Assembly (NCBI RefSeq): GCF_030811095.1
Contig: NZ_JAUSQL010000001.1
Location: 2,383,957-2,447,956 of the forward strand
Direction: 5' to 3'
From: Trueperella abortisuis
Lineage (GTDB): Bacteria > Actinomycetota > Actinomycetes > Actinomycetales > Actinomycetaceae
DNA length: 64,000 nucleotides
Shown here: piece by piece, positions 1-8,760 of the stretch
Numbering within the stretch: the stretch's first letter is position 1
How the letters are laid out: every line of letters begins with the position of its first letter
Program-made: the position numbers and the translations under genes
The notes under the pieces: model-generated
Database searches by the model: none
Told to the model about the DNA's origin: nothing
What the model saw: only the letters and a program-made list of their open reading frames with translations

Positions 1-14
1 CCGAACACCGTTCC

Positions 15-464
15 TCACCCGCGCCGGGCGGCAAACCACTCCCGCAGCTGACGCGCGGCCCGCTCCTCGGCGACCCCGCCACGCACTTCCACTTCGTGAT
101 TGAGCCGGGAATCACGCAGGACGTCGCGCACGGACCCCGCCGCGCCAGCCTTCTCGTCCCAGGCGGCAAACACCACGCGGGAGATGCGCGCGTTCACGAT
201 CGCCCCGGCGCACATCGTGCACGGCTCGAGCGTGACGTACATGGTGGCGCCGGACAGGTTCCACGATCCGCGCGCCCGCCCCGCCTGTCGCAGGGCGTTG
301 ATCTCGGCATGGCCGGCCGGATCGTGGTCAATCTCACGCGTATTGATCCCGCGCCCGATCTCCCGCCCAGCCTCGTCCACCACCACCGCGGCGACGGGGA
401 CGTCCCCGGCGTCCCCGGCGCCGCGGGCCAGCTCCAACACCAGATCGATCCACGATTCTTCCAT
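15..464 (-). CDS. tadA: tRNA-specific adenosine deaminase TadA
   Basis: Deaminates the wobble adenosine of tRNA-Arg(ACG) to inosine in the cytosol; a tRNA-Arg(ACG) substrate is encoded at 22953-23025 in this window. The 149-residue protein has the zinc/proton-shuttle HAE motif at residues 52-54 and PCxxC at 81-85, the signature of the cytidine/deoxycytidylate deaminase fold, and it has normal length for TadA. I chose the ATG at 462-464 over an upstream in-frame start because it lies 6 nt after a TACGAT -10 element (471-476 on the minus strand), the leaderless layout seen repeatedly here. It is divergent from upp, with only 56 bp between the start codons. Family assignment is secure. Confidence 0.95.
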   Translation of the reverse strand: MEESWIDLVLELARGAGDAGDVPVAAVVVDEAGREIGRGINTREIDHDPAGHAEINALRQAGRARGSWNLSGATMYVTLEPCTMCAGAIVNARISRVVFAAWDEKAGAAGSVRDVLRDSRLNHEVEVRGGVAEERAARQLREWFAARRG

Positions 465-520
465 GCCACCATCGTATCGATCTGGAAACGCACGGGCCGC
501 GAACACGGTAGATTAGAGGT

Positions 521-1159
521 ATGAAAGTCCAGGTTATTGATCACCCGCTCGTGTCCCACAAACTCACCGTCCTGCGCGACAAGAAGACGCCCAGCACAGT
601 GTTTCGCCAGCTCGTCGAAGAGCTGATCATGCTGCTCTCCTACGAGTCCACGCGCGACGTGCAGATGGTAGACAAGCAGATCGTCACGCCGGTGGCCCCG
701 ATGACCGGCCGCGCGATGGCCACCCCGGCGCCCATCGTGGTGCCGATCCTGCGCGCCGGCCTGGGGATGCTGGAGGGCATGATGAAGCTCATGCCGACGG
801 CGGAGGTCGGCTTCCTCGGCCTGAAGCGCAACGAGGAAACCCTGGAAGCGGTCACCTACGCGAACCGCCTGCCCGATAACCTGACCGGCCGCCAGTGCTT
901 CGTCCTCGACCCCATGCTCGCCACCGGCCACACCCTCATCGCCTCGATCGACTACCTCTTCGAGCGCGGCGCCCGCGATGTCACTGCGATCAGCATCCTC
1001 GCCGCCCCCGAAGGCCTACAGGCCCTCGAGGATCACCTCGGCGACCGCGCCAACGTGCGCGTGGTGGTGGCCGCGGTTGACGACCACCTCAACGAGCGCG
1101 GCTACATCGTCCCCGGCCTGGGCGACGCCGGCGACCGCCTCTACGGCGTCGTCGACTAG
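521..1159 (+). CDS. upp: Uracil phosphoribosyltransferase
   Basis: Converts uracil and PRPP to UMP in pyrimidine salvage. The 212-residue protein is full length. It carries the PRPP-binding stretch DPMLATG (about residues 130-136) and the C-terminal uracil-binding PGLGDAGDR segment typical of Upp. The start ATG follows TAGATT (509-514) by 6 nt, so the mRNA is probably leaderless, although AGAGG just before the ATG could also serve as a weak ribosome site. The stop overlaps the GTG of the next gene by one base (TAGTG), which suggests translational coupling with the downstream hydrolase. Confidence 0.96.
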   Translation: MKVQVIDHPLVSHKLTVLRDKKTPSTVFRQLVEELIMLLSYESTRDVQMVDKQIVTPVAPMTGRAMATPAPIVVPILRAGLGMLEGMMKLMPTAEVGFLGLKRNEETLEAVTYANRLPDNLTGRQCFVLDPMLATGHTLIASIDYLFERGARDVTAISILAAPEGLQALEDHLGDRANVRVVVAAVDDHLNERGYIVPGLGDAGDRLYGVVD

Positions 1160-2166
1160 TGCCCACCCCAACGCCGGGCTGGCTCGGCTCCCCCGCCCCG
1201 GACTACCTCGGCCCCACGTGGCGCAGCCGGCGCATCTACCTTCGCGACGACGACGGCGGCGCCCCGCGCGGCCGCACCGAGTTCGCGGTACTGGTCCACG
1301 AGGTCGACGCCGAACAGCTCGTGGCCGCATCCGGCATGGCCGCTCTGTGGATCCCCGGTTTCGTGGACACGTTCTTCCACGTCGAACATGCGGCGGCGTG
1401 GCGGGAAGCGAACGTGGCCCTGGTGGGTCTCGACATGCGCCGGGCCGGCCGCGCGCTCATCGGCCGCCACCGTGACGACGTTCGCGACATGTCGGTGCGC
1501 AACGAGGAGATCGGCCGCGCTATCGAGGTGCTGCGCGCCTGGGGCGCGAAGAAGGTGATCCTCATCGGGCATTCGACGGGCGGCCTGCAGGTCCCGCTCT
1601 TCGCGGCGGCGAATCCCGGTGCGGCGGACGCCCTCATCTTGAACTCCCCGTGGTTCGACCACAACGGTTCCGACCTGCAGAAGAAGCAGCTCACCACCCT
1701 TGTGGACCGCCTGGGCGCCCGGCTGCCGCTGTTGCGGATCGGCAAGCTCGATCCCACCTACGCCCGCCGCCTCCACGTCGACTTCGGCGGCGAATTCCGC
1801 TTCGATCCGGCTCACAAGCCTCTCGACTCCGAACCCGTCCTCGCCGGCTTTTTTAGGGGCGTGCGCCGAGCCCAAGCCCGACTGGCGGCGGGGCTGCACA
1901 TCACGGCCCCGATCCTCGTTGCCCACTCGAGCGCGTCGGGCAACCCGAAGAAGCCAAGCGACGCGGAACTGGACAGCACGGACGTCGTGCTCAACGTGGA
2001 GGACATGGTGCGCCTCGCCCCGCGGCTCGGGCCCAACGTGGACTTGTTGGCGGTGCCGGGCGGGCGGCACGACCTCTCGCTCTCGCCGGGCCCGGCGCGC
2101 GCCTTCTACACCGAGCGCACGATTTCCTGGGCGCTCGACAACGCGAGCACCGCCACGCGCTACTGA
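1159..2166 (+). CDS. Alpha/beta hydrolase (serine hydrolase)
   Basis: A 335-residue cytosolic alpha/beta-hydrolase-fold protein with no signal peptide. The nucleophile elbow is GHSTGG (residues 137-142, Ser139), and the likely catalytic histidine sits in the GGRHDLSLS segment near residue 300. The fold resembles lysophospholipase-type serine hydrolases, but the substrate cannot be read from the sequence. It starts with GTG, overlapping the upp stop by one base, so the two are co-transcribed. A functional link to uracil salvage is not obvious. Confidence 0.85.
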   Translation: MPTPTPGWLGSPAPDYLGPTWRSRRIYLRDDDGGAPRGRTEFAVLVHEVDAEQLVAASGMAALWIPGFVDTFFHVEHAAAWREANVALVGLDMRRAGRALIGRHRDDVRDMSVRNEEIGRAIEVLRAWGAKKVILIGHSTGGLQVPLFAAANPGAADALILNSPWFDHNGSDLQKKQLTTLVDRLGARLPLLRIGKLDPTYARRLHVDFGGEFRFDPAHKPLDSEPVLAGFFRGVRRAQARLAAGLHITAPILVAHSSASGNPKKPSDAELDSTDVVLNVEDMVRLAPRLGPNVDLLAVPGGRHDLSLSPGPARAFYTERTISWALDNASTATRY

Positions 2167-2210
2167 TCCGCGTCACACATCGTGAGCCTGCGGTTCGCCG
2201 TCGTCGGGAC

Positions 2211-3389
2211 TCAGCCCCGCTGATTTCCCTCAAAATAGGCCACCAGCGCCGGATCCAGCTCGGGGACGACGCGCGGCGTGGACCCATCCCGCAGCGACTC
2301 CGTCGCCAAGATCCCGGCGGCCACCGCCGCCCACGCCCCCAACGGGTTCGTCGCGGTCTCACTGCCGGCGGAAACGAAGCGGAGGAATTCGTCCACGATC
2401 TTGGTGTCCGCCTCGTCGTGGCCGTGGGCGTCGCCGACGATCTCGAAGGTCTCATCCCCGTCGGCGTCGTAGTAGTGACGCCGGTTCCACAGCTTGATGT
2501 GCCCGCCCTCGCCGTCGCCGAAGTTCTCGATGCGGCCCTCGGTGCCGATCACGGTGTAGTTGCGCCAGTAGTCGGGGGTGAAGTGGCACTGCTCGTAGGA
2601 GGCGAGCACGCCGGACTTCATGCGCATCAGCATCATCGAGATGTCCTCCACGTCGATCACCTCATTGAGCCCGCGCTGAGACAGCGGTGGCCAGTTATCG
2701 TTGGAGAACCAATCGGGCATGAGCTCTGCCGAGTGGTCGGCGCGGTCGGCCACCTGCCCGTAGACCATCAGGTCGCCCATCGCCACCACGTCACGCGTGG
2801 TGGAGCCGGCCAACCAGTGTATGACGTCGATGTCATGAGCCGCCTTCTGCAACAGCAACCCTGTGCCATGCTCGCGAGTGGCGTGCCAGTCCTTGAAGTA
2901 GAAGTCGCCGCCCGTGCCCACGAAGTGCCGGCACCAGATCGCCTTGACCTCGCCGATGCGTCCCTCGCCGATGAGGTCGCGCATCTGGGTGACCACGTGC
3001 ATGTGACGCATGTTGTGGCCCACGTATAGCTTGGTCTTCGTCTGGTAGGCGGTTTCCAGGATCGCGGTGGCGGAGTCTAACGTGATCGCCATCGGCTTCT
3101 CGAGGTAGACGGGGATGCCCGCGCGCAACAGTGTCATCGCCACCTCAGCGTGCGTGTCGTCCGGGGAGAGCACGAACGCGACGTCGACGCCCGCTCCGAT
3201 CAGCCCCTCCAGATCCCGCTTCACCACAAGCGCCGCCGGATCCTTCTTCAGCCGGCTGCGCACCCGGTCGGCCACGAGCTCGTGCGGATCACACACCGCA
3301 ACGATCTGCGCATCCACGCTCGCGCGCTCCGCCTCCAACGCCAACGCACTGCGCGCACCGACACCAACCACACCAACGCGAATCGTCAT
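2211..3389 (-). CDS. Gfo/Idh/MocA family oxidoreductase
   Basis: A 392-residue NAD(P)-dependent dehydrogenase of the glucose-fructose oxidoreductase/inositol dehydrogenase family. The N-terminal Rossmann domain begins with GVVGVGARS (residues 5-13). The conserved EKP motif (about 97-99) supplies the catalytic lysine, and a C-terminal Gfo/Idh alpha/beta domain follows. The substrate is probably a sugar or cyclitol derivative but is not identifiable. The ATG at 3387-3389 lies 6 nt after TAGAGT (3396-3401, minus strand), indicating a leaderless transcript. It stands alone between the hydrolase (convergent) and a small membrane protein gene on the same strand. Confidence 0.9.
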   Translation of the reverse strand: MTIRVGVVGVGARSALALEAERASVDAQIVAVCDPHELVADRVRSRLKKDPAALVVKRDLEGLIGAGVDVAFVLSPDDTHAEVAMTLLRAGIPVYLEKPMAITLDSATAILETAYQTKTKLYVGHNMRHMHVVTQMRDLIGEGRIGEVKAIWCRHFVGTGGDFYFKDWHATREHGTGLLLQKAAHDIDVIHWLAGSTTRDVVAMGDLMVYGQVADRADHSAELMPDWFSNDNWPPLSQRGLNEVIDVEDISMMLMRMKSGVLASYEQCHFTPDYWRNYTVIGTEGRIENFGDGEGGHIKLWNRRHYYDADGDETFEIVGDAHGHDEADTKIVDEFLRFVSAGSETATNPLGAWAAVAAGILATESLRDGSTPRVVPELDPALVAYFEGNQRG

Positions 3390-3420
3390 GGCCCCACTCT
3401 ACCCCCGCGCTCGCGGCGGA

Positions 3421-3549
3421 CTAGCGGTTGTTCCACCAGCGCCGCACGAGCACGCCGACGCCGAAGGCCACGGCGAAGATGCCAACGTACTGGATGATTT
3501 TGACCGCCGTCGGGTCGGCCGAGGTTGCCATGAAGATTGCGAGATTCAC
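3421..3549 (-). CDS. Small single-pass membrane protein (42 aa)
   Basis: A short gene: 42 residues from a GTG start at 3547-3549. It has one predicted membrane segment (about residues 19-35, rich in I, V, F, A and G) and a short basic C-terminal tail ending RRWWNNR. Support for translation is the TAGAAT element (3556-3561, minus strand) exactly 6 nt before the GTG, the same leaderless arrangement used by many confident genes in this window. An alternative ATG lies six codons further in. I do not recognise a family. A positive-inside topology would place the tail in the cytosol. Confidence 0.55.
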   Translation of the reverse strand: MNLAIFMATSADPTAVKIIQYVGIFAVAFGVGVLVRRWWNNR

Positions 3550-3662
3550 AGCCCCATTCTACCCGCAGGCGCTGGGCGCCCGAAGGTCGGCGGCGCATTT
3601 GCTAATCTTGGTCTGAACGCGCACCTGCACGGCGCAACCGCAGCTACAGAACAGGAACTTTG

Positions 3663-4520
3663 ATGGGTAAGTCTAGCCGCCGCAAGAAGGACGCCAAGCC
3701 GAAGCGGCCTCGCATCCAGTTTGTCGACCGCCCCTTTGAGGGCCTGCCGTTCGAGGCGGAGCTGGTGGCGATGCGGGAGATCATCCCGGCGGCCACCCTC
3801 ACGGTCAGCACGACGCCCGAGTACGGCTCTCGCGAGATCACGCTCGTGACGATCCTGCCGGGCATGGGCGCGGCGTTGCGGCGCAAGAACGGCGAGTTGC
3901 TGGTGGCGGTGCAGACGGTGACGTCGTCGGGAGATGCCTCGCGCGACATCGCGGACCGCCTGCTTGCAGCCCTTGAGCTGGAGCCGGGTGAGTCGATCTC
4001 GCACGCCGAGCTACCCGTGCTGGGCCCGCGTCTGCAGGACGTGCTCGATCCGGCTAGCGCCGGCACGCTCGAGATCCGCGACTCCTACGAATACTGGCTG
4101 GACGAGGAGGATGCGAAGGATCCGAACGTTCAGATGGCGATCCAGCAGACCTCGGACCAGATGGTTCCCACCGCACAGGTGGCGGGCGTGGAGGGCGCCT
4201 ACTGGTGCCGCATGCAGCGCGAGTTCCTGCGCTGGGTGCGCCCGGAGCCGGAGGAGAAGGTGCTGGACGGCCTGGCTCGCCTGCACTTCAAGCGCGAACT
4301 CACCTTTGACGACGCCCGGTTCGTCGGCGCCTTCCGCGCGCTCGGCCTGCTCATCCCGGTCTTCGAACTGGCGGCGGGCACCGAGGCGGACGAGCTTGAG
4401 GGCCCGCTTGCCGCGTTTGACGAGGTGCTGACGGCCGCGACCGCCTCAGACGAACCCCTCTCCCCCGAGGAGCGCCGCACGCGCTCGGGAATTATTTCCC
4501 GTCAGGTCACTCTGCGATAG
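3663..4520 (+). CDS. DUF5926 family protein
   Basis: A 285-residue protein of the actinobacterial DUF5926 family with a basic N-terminus (KSSRRKKDAKPKRPR) and no membrane segment. Its function is unknown; the basic tail suggests nucleic acid or ribosome contact, which is inference. The ATG at 3663 was preferred over the TTG immediately before it because AGGA at 3653-3656 is spaced for it. A TAATCT element at 3602-3607 is a plausible -10. It is transcribed divergently from the small membrane protein gene. Confidence 0.8.
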   Translation: MGKSSRRKKDAKPKRPRIQFVDRPFEGLPFEAELVAMREIIPAATLTVSTTPEYGSREITLVTILPGMGAALRRKNGELLVAVQTVTSSGDASRDIADRLLAALELEPGESISHAELPVLGPRLQDVLDPASAGTLEIRDSYEYWLDEEDAKDPNVQMAIQQTSDQMVPTAQVAGVEGAYWCRMQREFLRWVRPEPEEKVLDGLARLHFKRELTFDDARFVGAFRALGLLIPVFELAAGTEADELEGPLAAFDEVLTAATASDEPLSPEERRTRSGIISRQVTLR

Positions 4521-4581
4521 ATCACTGCACGTTCGCGCATTCCTTTGCACATTCTTTACCTGGAACGGTTAGAATTTACGT

Positions 4582-5352
4582 GTGAAAGGCGAACGTGTAG
4601 CTGTCGTTATTCCTGCAAAAGACGAGGCGGAGCGCATCGGTGCGACGATCCGCGCCGCGCGCGCCATCCCGAAAGTCGATCTCATCGTGGTGGTGGACGA
4701 CGGCTCCGACGACGACACGCGTGCCGTGGCCCGCGCCGCCGGCGCCACGGTGGTGCGCCACTCGGTCAACCGTGGCAAGGCTTCCGCCCTGGAGACGGGC
4801 GCGTCGGTGGTCGCGATGCGCGACGCCGAGGACGCCGTCCCCCGCACCCTCCTTTTCCTCGACGCCGACCTCGGTGATTCCGCGATCGAGTGTGCCCCGC
4901 TGGTCACTCCGGTGCTCGCCGGCGACGTGGACATGGCCATCGCCTACCTGCCCCCGCAGACCGGCGCGGGCGGGCATGGGGTGGTGACCAGGTTCGCGCG
5001 GCGCTGGATCAAGAAGCTCACGGGCTGGGAGGCGCAGCAGCCGCTGTCCGGCCAGCGTTGTCTCACCCGCGAAGCCGTGGAGGCCGCACACCCGCTTGCC
5101 CCCGGCTGGGGCGTGGAAGTGGGCATGACGATCGACCTGCTCACCCAGGGCTTCGTCGTCCAGGAGATCCCCTGCAAGCTCTACCACCGCCCCTCGCGCA
5201 ACGACCTCGCGGGTCAGCTACACCGGGCCAGCCAGTACGCCGACGTGGTGCGGGCCGTCAACGCCCGCCGGCTACGCGGCACGAAGGTCAAGGCGCGTCA
5301 GCGCTCCGGGCAGGTTCCTGAGCCTGGCGTTCCGTTCCGCGCCGTGAAATAG
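4582..5352 (+). CDS. Family 2 glycosyltransferase (glucosyl-3-phosphoglycerate synthase-like)
   Basis: A 256-residue GT-A-fold glycosyltransferase that uses a nucleotide sugar. The N-terminal VVIPAKDEAERIG and VVDDGSDDDT segments bind the nucleotide, and the metal-binding DXD is DAD at residues 94-96. The overall pattern resembles actinobacterial glucosyl-3-phosphoglycerate synthases and dolichyl-phosphate-sugar synthases; the exact acceptor is not certain. The GTG start at 4582 lies 6 nt after TAGAAT (4570-4575), so it is likely leaderless, with TTGCAC at 4545-4550 as a possible -35. No transmembrane segment. Confidence 0.85.
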   Translation: MKGERVAVVIPAKDEAERIGATIRAARAIPKVDLIVVVDDGSDDDTRAVARAAGATVVRHSVNRGKASALETGASVVAMRDAEDAVPRTLLFLDADLGDSAIECAPLVTPVLAGDVDMAIAYLPPQTGAGGHGVVTRFARRWIKKLTGWEAQQPLSGQRCLTREAVEAAHPLAPGWGVEVGMTIDLLTQGFVVQEIPCKLYHRPSRNDLAGQLHRASQYADVVRAVNARRLRGTKVKARQRSGQVPEPGVPFRAVK

Positions 5353-5464
5353 GGCGCAACGTAGGGCGCGCGGTAGGGCGGGCGGGGCCTTCCACCACTC
5401 ATGAAGCGGGAGCCGCCGAGCCCGCCCCCCCCAACGGTTTGCTACCGGCTCACGCAGGATGGTT

Positions 5465-7696
5465 TTACGCTTCGAAGACGTTGCGCCCGTAGCGCTCATT
5501 CTCGGTGCCGTCCAGCCCGGCGATCACCCACAGGCCACACATGTAGATCCCGCCGATGAGCGGGATGACCAGCCCGGAGTCGTTGATGAGCATGGCGAGC
5601 AGCAGGGTGGTGGTCGCGGCGATGGCGCCGGCGCGCAGCTCGGGGAAGTCGGCGCGGTCGCGTAGCAGGTGCAGGCCCGACCGGCGCAGGCACACCGCGC
5701 CCGCGCTCACCACGACGGCGGCGACGATCCAGCCCGGCCACGGCACCTGGGTGAAGAGCTGGTGGGCCTTGCGTGCCACCACGTCCCAGGCCTGCCCGTC
5801 CAGGAGGGATTGGAAGAAACCGCCGAGGTGGGTGGGCTCGGGGCGGAGCCAGTCGAGCCAGGAGATCCCGATCGCGAGCGCGGCGGCAGCCAGCCCCAGC
5901 GCAAGCCCCCGCAGCGGTGTGACCCGCACACCCCTGACCATCAGCACCAGGATGATGAAGCCGACTAGCAGCGGCGGCGGGCCGCCGAAGTCGGCGCCGA
6001 TGTGCGGGGCGCCGTTGACAAAGATCGCAACGCCCCCGAGCGCGACGACGACGCCAACCGCGATCCGCCGCCCGGCCAGCACGCGCGCCGCCACGACAGC
6101 GAGGAAGATCATCGACACGGCCCAGATGGAGAACGGCGCATTCGAGATGCCGTAGAAGCGGCCGCCGGACTGGGGTTGGTCGCCGAGCACGGAGCTGGCG
6201 TGCAGGTGGGAGCCGAGCATCGCGTCCAGGCCGATGACGAGGGCGGTGAGGGCAGCGATGACGACGGGGGCTAGGGCGATGGCCGGCAAGCCGCCGGCGT
6301 CGGGGGCGGTAAGGACTCCGCCCGCCTGCCCGGTTCCTGCCCGCTCTTGGGCCAGCCTGCGCTTCGTCGCCCGCTGGACCAGCAGCATGGCGATCTCCGC
6401 GACGAGCACGGCGATGAGGATGACGCCGATGGTGAAGGAAATCGTGGAGAAGCGCCCAGCCCGCCACCACGGCAGGAAGTTGATGAGGAAGGAGGCCACG
6501 GGCATGGCGGCCAGCACCGCGAGCGCGAAGACGTGGTGGATGCCGAAGCGCCCGCCGCGGATCGTGATCACCATGGAGGCAAAGATGAGGGCGGCGCCAA
6601 AGACGTACAGGAGGTAGAAGAGCACGACGACGGCGCGGGTCATGATGGCGCGGTCGTTGGCGTCGGCGAGGGTGGCCGGCCCGGCGTCGGAGGCGACGGA
6701 GGTGACGGCGGCGCCGGCGGAGGTGGCCGGGATCTCCACGCCGAGGGCGGCGAGGATGGCGGCGTGGACGTCCACGTTTTGGATGAGCCCGCCCTGGCGG
6801 GTGGAGGCCGAGGTGGCGAGCCCGTGGTCGGGTTCGCCGATGACTGTCTGGAGGTAGATCTGCAGGCGGGAGGTGCGTCGGTCCGAGTCGCCGACGGAGG
6901 ACACGATCAGCGTAGTGCCTGGCTCGAGGGCGGTGACGAGGGCGCCCAGCTCGGCGTCCATCGTCTCGGCGAGGGCGCGGGTGTGGGCCGAGACCCGGCC
7001 CGGCGGGACGAGAGCGGCCTCGAGGGCCGAGGAGGGGGCGGTGTCGCGGTGGGCGCTGCCAAGGTCGACGACGACGAGGTCTGCGCCTTTGACCTGCGCA
7101 TATGCGTCGGCCACGTCGTTGACCGTGCCGGAGGCAGAGACGGGGAGGGCCGGACCGAGGGGACGCCCCTCGGCGTCGGCGATCGCCACCGCGCCCCCGC
7201 CACCGACGGCCGCGACGGTCAGCCCGGCGTCGGTCACCGCGGTGCCAAGCGCCCCAAATCTGGGGTGGAGCGGGTTGGATTCGTTGTGCTCGAGGAGGGT
7301 GTACCACAGGTGCAGGCGCCCGCTGGAATCGGTGGCGCGCCCGACAAAGGTGTCGGCGTATTCCTGGCAGGGCTGGTGGGAACCGGCGATGCCGCGCGTG
7401 CGCACACCCGTGTTCAGGGTGGCCCATCCGGCGAGTGAGCAGGTGGTCAGGTCGAAGGTGCGCACGGAGACGTTGGCGATGGCGGCGTCGTCGGCGAGGG
7501 CCATCAGCGTGGGGGTGCGCGAGCTGACGGCCTCCCACGGGATGCCCGTCATGCCCACGAATACCACCTTCTGGCCGCGCGCGAGCGGGGTGGGGTCGGG
7601 GCGCAGGAGCGGGACGAGGACCGCAGCGATCAGCGCGAGAGCGGTGCCCGCCACGATCGCGATGCCGGCGCGCCCGAGTCTCATGCTTTCTGCCAT
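5465..7696 (-). CDS. Large membrane protein with extracytoplasmic alkaline-phosphatase-like domain
   Basis: A 743-residue protein. After an N-terminal membrane anchor (about residues 9-31) comes a large, probably extracytoplasmic domain (about 40-370) whose opening VVFVGMTGIPW and later TLIVSSVGDSDR resemble a degenerate alkaline-phosphatase/sulfatase core. About ten hydrophobic segments follow to the C-terminus. The same overall design is seen in actinobacterial membrane proteins of unknown function. The start ATG at 7694-7696 lies 7 nt after TAGGCT (7704-7709, minus strand), so the message is leaderless. The gene is divergent from pheA, sharing a 38-bp promoter space. Role in cell-envelope biology is inference. 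Confidence 0.7.
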   Translation of the reverse strand: MAESMRLGRAGIAIVAGTALALIAAVLVPLLRPDPTPLARGQKVVFVGMTGIPWEAVSSRTPTLMALADDAAIANVSVRTFDLTTCSLAGWATLNTGVRTRGIAGSHQPCQEYADTFVGRATDSSGRLHLWYTLLEHNESNPLHPRFGALGTAVTDAGLTVAAVGGGGAVAIADAEGRPLGPALPVSASGTVNDVADAYAQVKGADLVVVDLGSAHRDTAPSSALEAALVPPGRVSAHTRALAETMDAELGALVTALEPGTTLIVSSVGDSDRRTSRLQIYLQTVIGEPDHGLATSASTRQGGLIQNVDVHAAILAALGVEIPATSAGAAVTSVASDAGPATLADANDRAIMTRAVVVLFYLLYVFGAALIFASMVITIRGGRFGIHHVFALAVLAAMPVASFLINFLPWWRAGRFSTISFTIGVILIAVLVAEIAMLLVQRATKRRLAQERAGTGQAGGVLTAPDAGGLPAIALAPVVIAALTALVIGLDAMLGSHLHASSVLGDQPQSGGRFYGISNAPFSIWAVSMIFLAVVAARVLAGRRIAVGVVVALGGVAIFVNGAPHIGADFGGPPPLLVGFIILVLMVRGVRVTPLRGLALGLAAAALAIGISWLDWLRPEPTHLGGFFQSLLDGQAWDVVARKAHQLFTQVPWPGWIVAAVVVSAGAVCLRRSGLHLLRDRADFPELRAGAIAATTTLLLAMLINDSGLVIPLIGGIYMCGLWVIAGLDGTENERYGRNVFEA

Positions 7697-7734
7697 GGAA
7701 TTTAGCCTAGCGTGCCACGGGTAGACTAGCGGCC

Positions 7735-8670
7735 ATGAGCAAGCTTCGTTTTTCATTTCTCGGCCCGCGCGGCACCTTCACCCAGCAGGCGCTGAACGAA
7801 ATCGCCACCGAGGACGAGGCGATCCACATCCCCGCGATCGACTCGCCGCGCGCGATCAAGATGGTGCGCTCCGGCGAGGCCGACTACGCCGTCGTGCCGA
7901 TCGAGAACTCGGTGGAGGGCGGGATCAACGCCACCCTCGACACCCTCGCAGCCGGCTCCGACCTGCTCATTTACGCCGAGGTGCTGGTGGACATCGCGTT
8001 CACGCTCGCGGTGCGACCCGGCACGACGATGTCCGACATCACCCACATCTCCACCCACAACGCCGCCTGGACGCAGTGCCGCAACTGGCTGGGGGAGCAT
8101 CTTCCCGACGTCGTGCACCTGCCCGCGTCCTCAACCGCGGCCGGTGCGGAGAAGCTGGCCACCGAGGAAAACCCGGGATTCCAGGCCACGCTAGTCTCGA
8201 AGCTGGCGGCCCAGCAGTATGGGTTGGAGTCGCTGAGTGACGCCGTGGCCGACAACCCCGACGCCGTCACCCGCTTCGTCCTCATCGGCAAGGCGGGCCG
8301 GCTGCCTGAGCGAACCGGCTCGGACAAGACGACGCTCATGGTTCAGCTCGCCACCGACGAGGCCGGCGCCCTGCTCAACATGCTCGAACAGTTCAAGGCG
8401 CGCGGGGTGAACCTGTCGCGAATCGAGTCGCGGCCGGTGGGCGATTCGCTGGGCCGATATGCCTTCTCCATCGACGCCGAGGGTCACCTCATGGACGAGC
8501 GGATCCAGGCGGTCTTGCTCGGGCTTCACCGGGTGTGCCCGAAGGTGACATTCCTCGGCTCCTATCCCTCGGCCTCGCGCAAGAGCATCCGGTTGCGCCC
8601 CGGCACCTCCGACGACGATTTCATCGGCGCCCGCGCCTGGGTAGACGCCCTGGTGGAGCGCTCACTGTAG
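7735..8670 (+). CDS. pheA: Prephenate dehydratase
   Basis: Converts prephenate to phenylpyruvate in phenylalanine synthesis. The 311-residue protein has the periplasmic-binding-protein-like catalytic domain (about residues 5-185) starting FLGPRGTFTQQA, with the catalytic TRF triad in TRFVLIGK. The C-terminal ACT regulatory domain (about 200-275) contains the phenylalanine-binding ESRP motif. It is a stand-alone, monofunctional enzyme as usual in actinobacteria. The ATG follows TAGACT (7722-7727) by 7 nt, indicating a leaderless transcript. Confidence 0.96.
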   Translation: MSKLRFSFLGPRGTFTQQALNEIATEDEAIHIPAIDSPRAIKMVRSGEADYAVVPIENSVEGGINATLDTLAAGSDLLIYAEVLVDIAFTLAVRPGTTMSDITHISTHNAAWTQCRNWLGEHLPDVVHLPASSTAAGAEKLATEENPGFQATLVSKLAAQQYGLESLSDAVADNPDAVTRFVLIGKAGRLPERTGSDKTTLMVQLATDEAGALLNMLEQFKARGVNLSRIESRPVGDSLGRYAFSIDAEGHLMDERIQAVLLGLHRVCPKVTFLGSYPSASRKSIRLRPGTSDDDFIGARAWVDALVERSL

Positions 8671-8760
8671 GGGCGAACCTGCCGCCAGTGCACTGGCGGG
8701 CGCCGACCACCCGCGCCACCGGCCCGCGAAACCTCGCGCCGCCCCCACCGGGAAGAGCCG

